Below, piece by piece: positions 62,634-64,000 of a DNA stretch of 64,000 bases. Origin of the DNA: Deltaproteobacteria bacterium HGW-Deltaproteobacteria-2 (lineage in GTDB: Bacteria > Desulfobacterota > Syntrophia > Syntrophales > Smithellaceae); assembly GCA_002840505.1 (NCBI GenBank), contig PHBC01000003.1:29927-93926 (forward strand), in the 5' to 3' direction. The notes under the pieces were generated by a model that saw only the letters and a program-made list of their open reading frames with translations, ran no database searches and was not told the DNA's origin. The translations under genes were made by a program, and so were the position numbers. Numbering within the stretch: position 1 is the first letter of the stretch; each line of letters starts with the position of its first letter.

Positions 62634-64000
62634 CTAGTAATATTCAATATGAAGTTTAGCTGCTTTGACTGTGGAAGTATCATAAGAGTATGCGTCACGG
62701 GCTCCCGTGCCCCTGCCTTCATGGTCATCCCAGAATAACGCAAGTGAATTACCTGCCGCCCAATTAACTTGATTTACAATTTCTTGAATTATTGTTTTTA
62801 TCTCTGGTGAGTTATATTGTTGATCTAACGTCCATGATCCAATATCGTCCCAAGATACTTGGGCAATTGTTCGATTATTATTATTTGCACCGCTAGCATC
62901 AGTACCGCGCCGGGATTGATAATCTTCTATAGTCGAAAATGTAGCGGCATTTGGTGTTAAGTTACCGATAATTCTTGTTTTAACACCAGTAGAGGAAGAT
63001 GCTGTTCTGCAAGTAAGCTGAAAATAAGCGGCCGATATTGTAGCACCTTGGGGAATAGTTACATTTTGAAACCTTAGACCACCACCTCTTTTAAAAAGAG
63101 AAGTGCTGGTGTAACCGGCTAATAATTTATCACCCGTAAGGTTCCGCACCCATACAGAATCTGACCAATTAACTTGTATATCATCGCTACTAGCGGCAAC
63201 CTGCAAATCAAGCACAAGCGATTGGGGTGTTTGTAATATAAAATTCTTAATTGTCAGAGTGCCGCCACCGGCATACGTCTGAATCGTACCTTTCAGGTTT
63301 GTATTGCCTGTTATGCTTGTATGCTCTTGATTATAACCACCTTCCAGATTGACTGAAATATCTCTATTCACACTCAAATTTTCAGTAAAAGTTTTAGCTG
63401 TCACTTTTATAGTGTCGCCACTGTTTGCAGCATTATACGCGGCTTGCAGTGTTGGATAATAAATACTGCCAATAATTATGTCACTTGCCTGGATAAAACT
63501 CGCGCTAATTGTATGATTAGCAGTTACGTTATTGAACGTATGACTAGTAACCTTGCCCACTGAAACACCATCTACCAAAACATCTGCTACCGCATAGCCA
63601 TTTGCAGGTATTATATTAAAGGTCTTGTCAGTTCCAAAAGCAACATTAGTTGCTCCAGCAGGAGTAATACTGCCATTAACACCCGCCGTGGCCGTGATTA
63701 TGTAATAAGCATCATAAGTACCTTTTTGCAGGCGGTTGCCGACTTCGTCATATTGATATATTATGAATTTTTGAGCAACAGTGTCTTCTATACGTGTAAG
63801 CCGATTCAGATCATCATAGGTATATTTCAGATTTCCGGCAACTGGCGTGTAATTGCCACTAGCGATAGTAAAACTGGCGCTGATTGTATGATTGGCAGTT
63901 ACGTTGCTGAAAGTGTAACTTGTAACCGCACCTACTGAAGAACCGTCAACGAGAACATCTGATACTGTGTAACCACCACTAGCTGGTGTTATGGTAAAGG
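62634..64000 (-). CDS. YD-repeat/InlB-like surface protein, 5' end beyond the window
   Basis: The reading frame is open from 64000 down to the stop at 62634, so the gene continues past the right edge; the TTG at 63578 is not its start. Visible order: an InlB B-like repeat (SDVLVDGSSVGAVTSYTFSN, VTANHTISASF), one RHS/YD-like block (YTYDDLNRLTRIEDT, YQYDEVGNRLQKGTYD), a second InlB-like repeat (ADVLVDGVSVGKVTSHTFNN), a segment like a right-handed helix (YPTLQAAYNAANSGDTIKVT), and a C-terminal DNRLRE-like beta domain (RGGGLRFQNVTIPQGATISA). A large secreted surface protein is implied. Confidence 0.8.
   Translation of the reverse strand, partial: FTITPASGGYTVSDVLVDGSSVGAVTSYTFSNVTANHTISASFTIASGNYTPVAGNLKYTYDDLNRLTRIEDTVAQKFIIYQYDEVGNRLQKGTYDAYYIITATAGVNGSITPAGATNVAFGTDKTFNIIPANGYAVADVLVDGVSVGKVTSHTFNNVTANHTISASFIQASDIIIGSIYYPTLQAAYNAANSGDTIKVTAKTFTENLSVNRDISVNLEGGYNQEHTSITGNTNLKGTIQTYAGGGTLTIKNFILQTPQSLVLDLQVAASSDDIQVNWSDSVWVRNLTGDKLLAGYTSTSLFKRGGGLRFQNVTIPQGATISAAYFQLTCRTASSSTGVKTRIIGNLTPNAATFSTIEDYQSRRGTDASGANNNNRTIAQVSWDDIGSWTLDQQYNSPEIKTIIQEIVNQVNWAAGNSLALFWDDHEGRGTGARDAYSYDTSTVKAAKLHIEYY

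Overview
The window reads as a chromosomal segment of an anaerobic Gram-negative bacterium, most likely a deltaproteobacterium (Desulfobacterota; a syntrophic or fermentative relative of Syntrophus/Smithella would fit). That placement is an inference from gene content: outer-membrane and LPS genes (hldD, kdsB, OMPLA), AMP- and NDP-forming acyl-CoA synthetases, paired acyl-CoA dehydrogenases, a glycyl radical enzyme, several radical-SAM and 4Fe-4S proteins, selenocysteine synthase, and many short palindromic intergenic repeats. No rRNA, intact tRNA, CRISPR array or insertion sequence was seen.

Layout. 0-6.4 kb: a QueG-like 4Fe-4S protein, a fatty-acyl-CoA ligase, a MerR regulator and an NDP-forming acyl-CoA synthetase. 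6.5-10.9 kb: a REC-PAS-PAS-GGDEF diguanylate cyclase diverging from a PAS-LuxR regulator, then a patatin-like protein whose catalytic Ser and Asp are replaced by Cys and Glu. 10.9-17.2 kb: a glycyl radical enzyme operon (enzyme, QueG-like protein, membrane protein and a paralogue remnant) facing a GntR/FadR-type regulator across two near-identical operator sites, plus an MFS transporter. 17.3-22.2 kb: a GYF_2-CAP protein, an exported 19-repeat ankyrin protein, a START-domain protein and a TetR regulator. 22.4-31 kb: a catabolic block with two acyl-CoA dehydrogenases behind a probable TetR operator, a B12-binding radical-SAM protein, a HadA/HadB-like hydratase pair and an NtrC-type two-component system. 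31.4-35.6 kb: small exported proteins, a BaiN/HI0933 flavoprotein, and YefM/YoeB-like and MntA/HepT-like toxin-antitoxin pairs around a cupin.

35.6-43.5 kb, minus strand, is a glycine cleavage operon: gcvT-gcvH-gcvPA-gcvPB-lipA-(exported unknown)-lpd. It supplies the T, H, P and L proteins and the lipoate insertion enzyme. 43.7-53.4 kb holds housekeeping and envelope genes (def, HemW-like, selA, rluD, pgeF, hldD, kdsB, pldA). 53.4-54.5 kb has a lone BrnA-like antitoxin and a HEPN-type protein. 54.8-60.6 kb, minus strand, is the branched-chain amino acid operon ilvB-ilvH-ilvC-ilvD. It is preceded by a 33-codon leader peptide rich in Ile, Leu and Val and by nested hairpins that form a convincing transcription attenuator. 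61-64 kb carries a methyltransferase, an exported protein and the C-terminal part of a large YD-repeat/InlB-like surface protein that continues past the right edge.

Four recurrent intergenic repeat families are scattered between the genes: A, dRS3-like short palindromes; B, an element of about 90-110 bp with TGTCATTTCGA/TCGAAATGACA ends; C, CCCTCCCC-type paired palindromes; D, a structured element of about 140-150 bp present twice.
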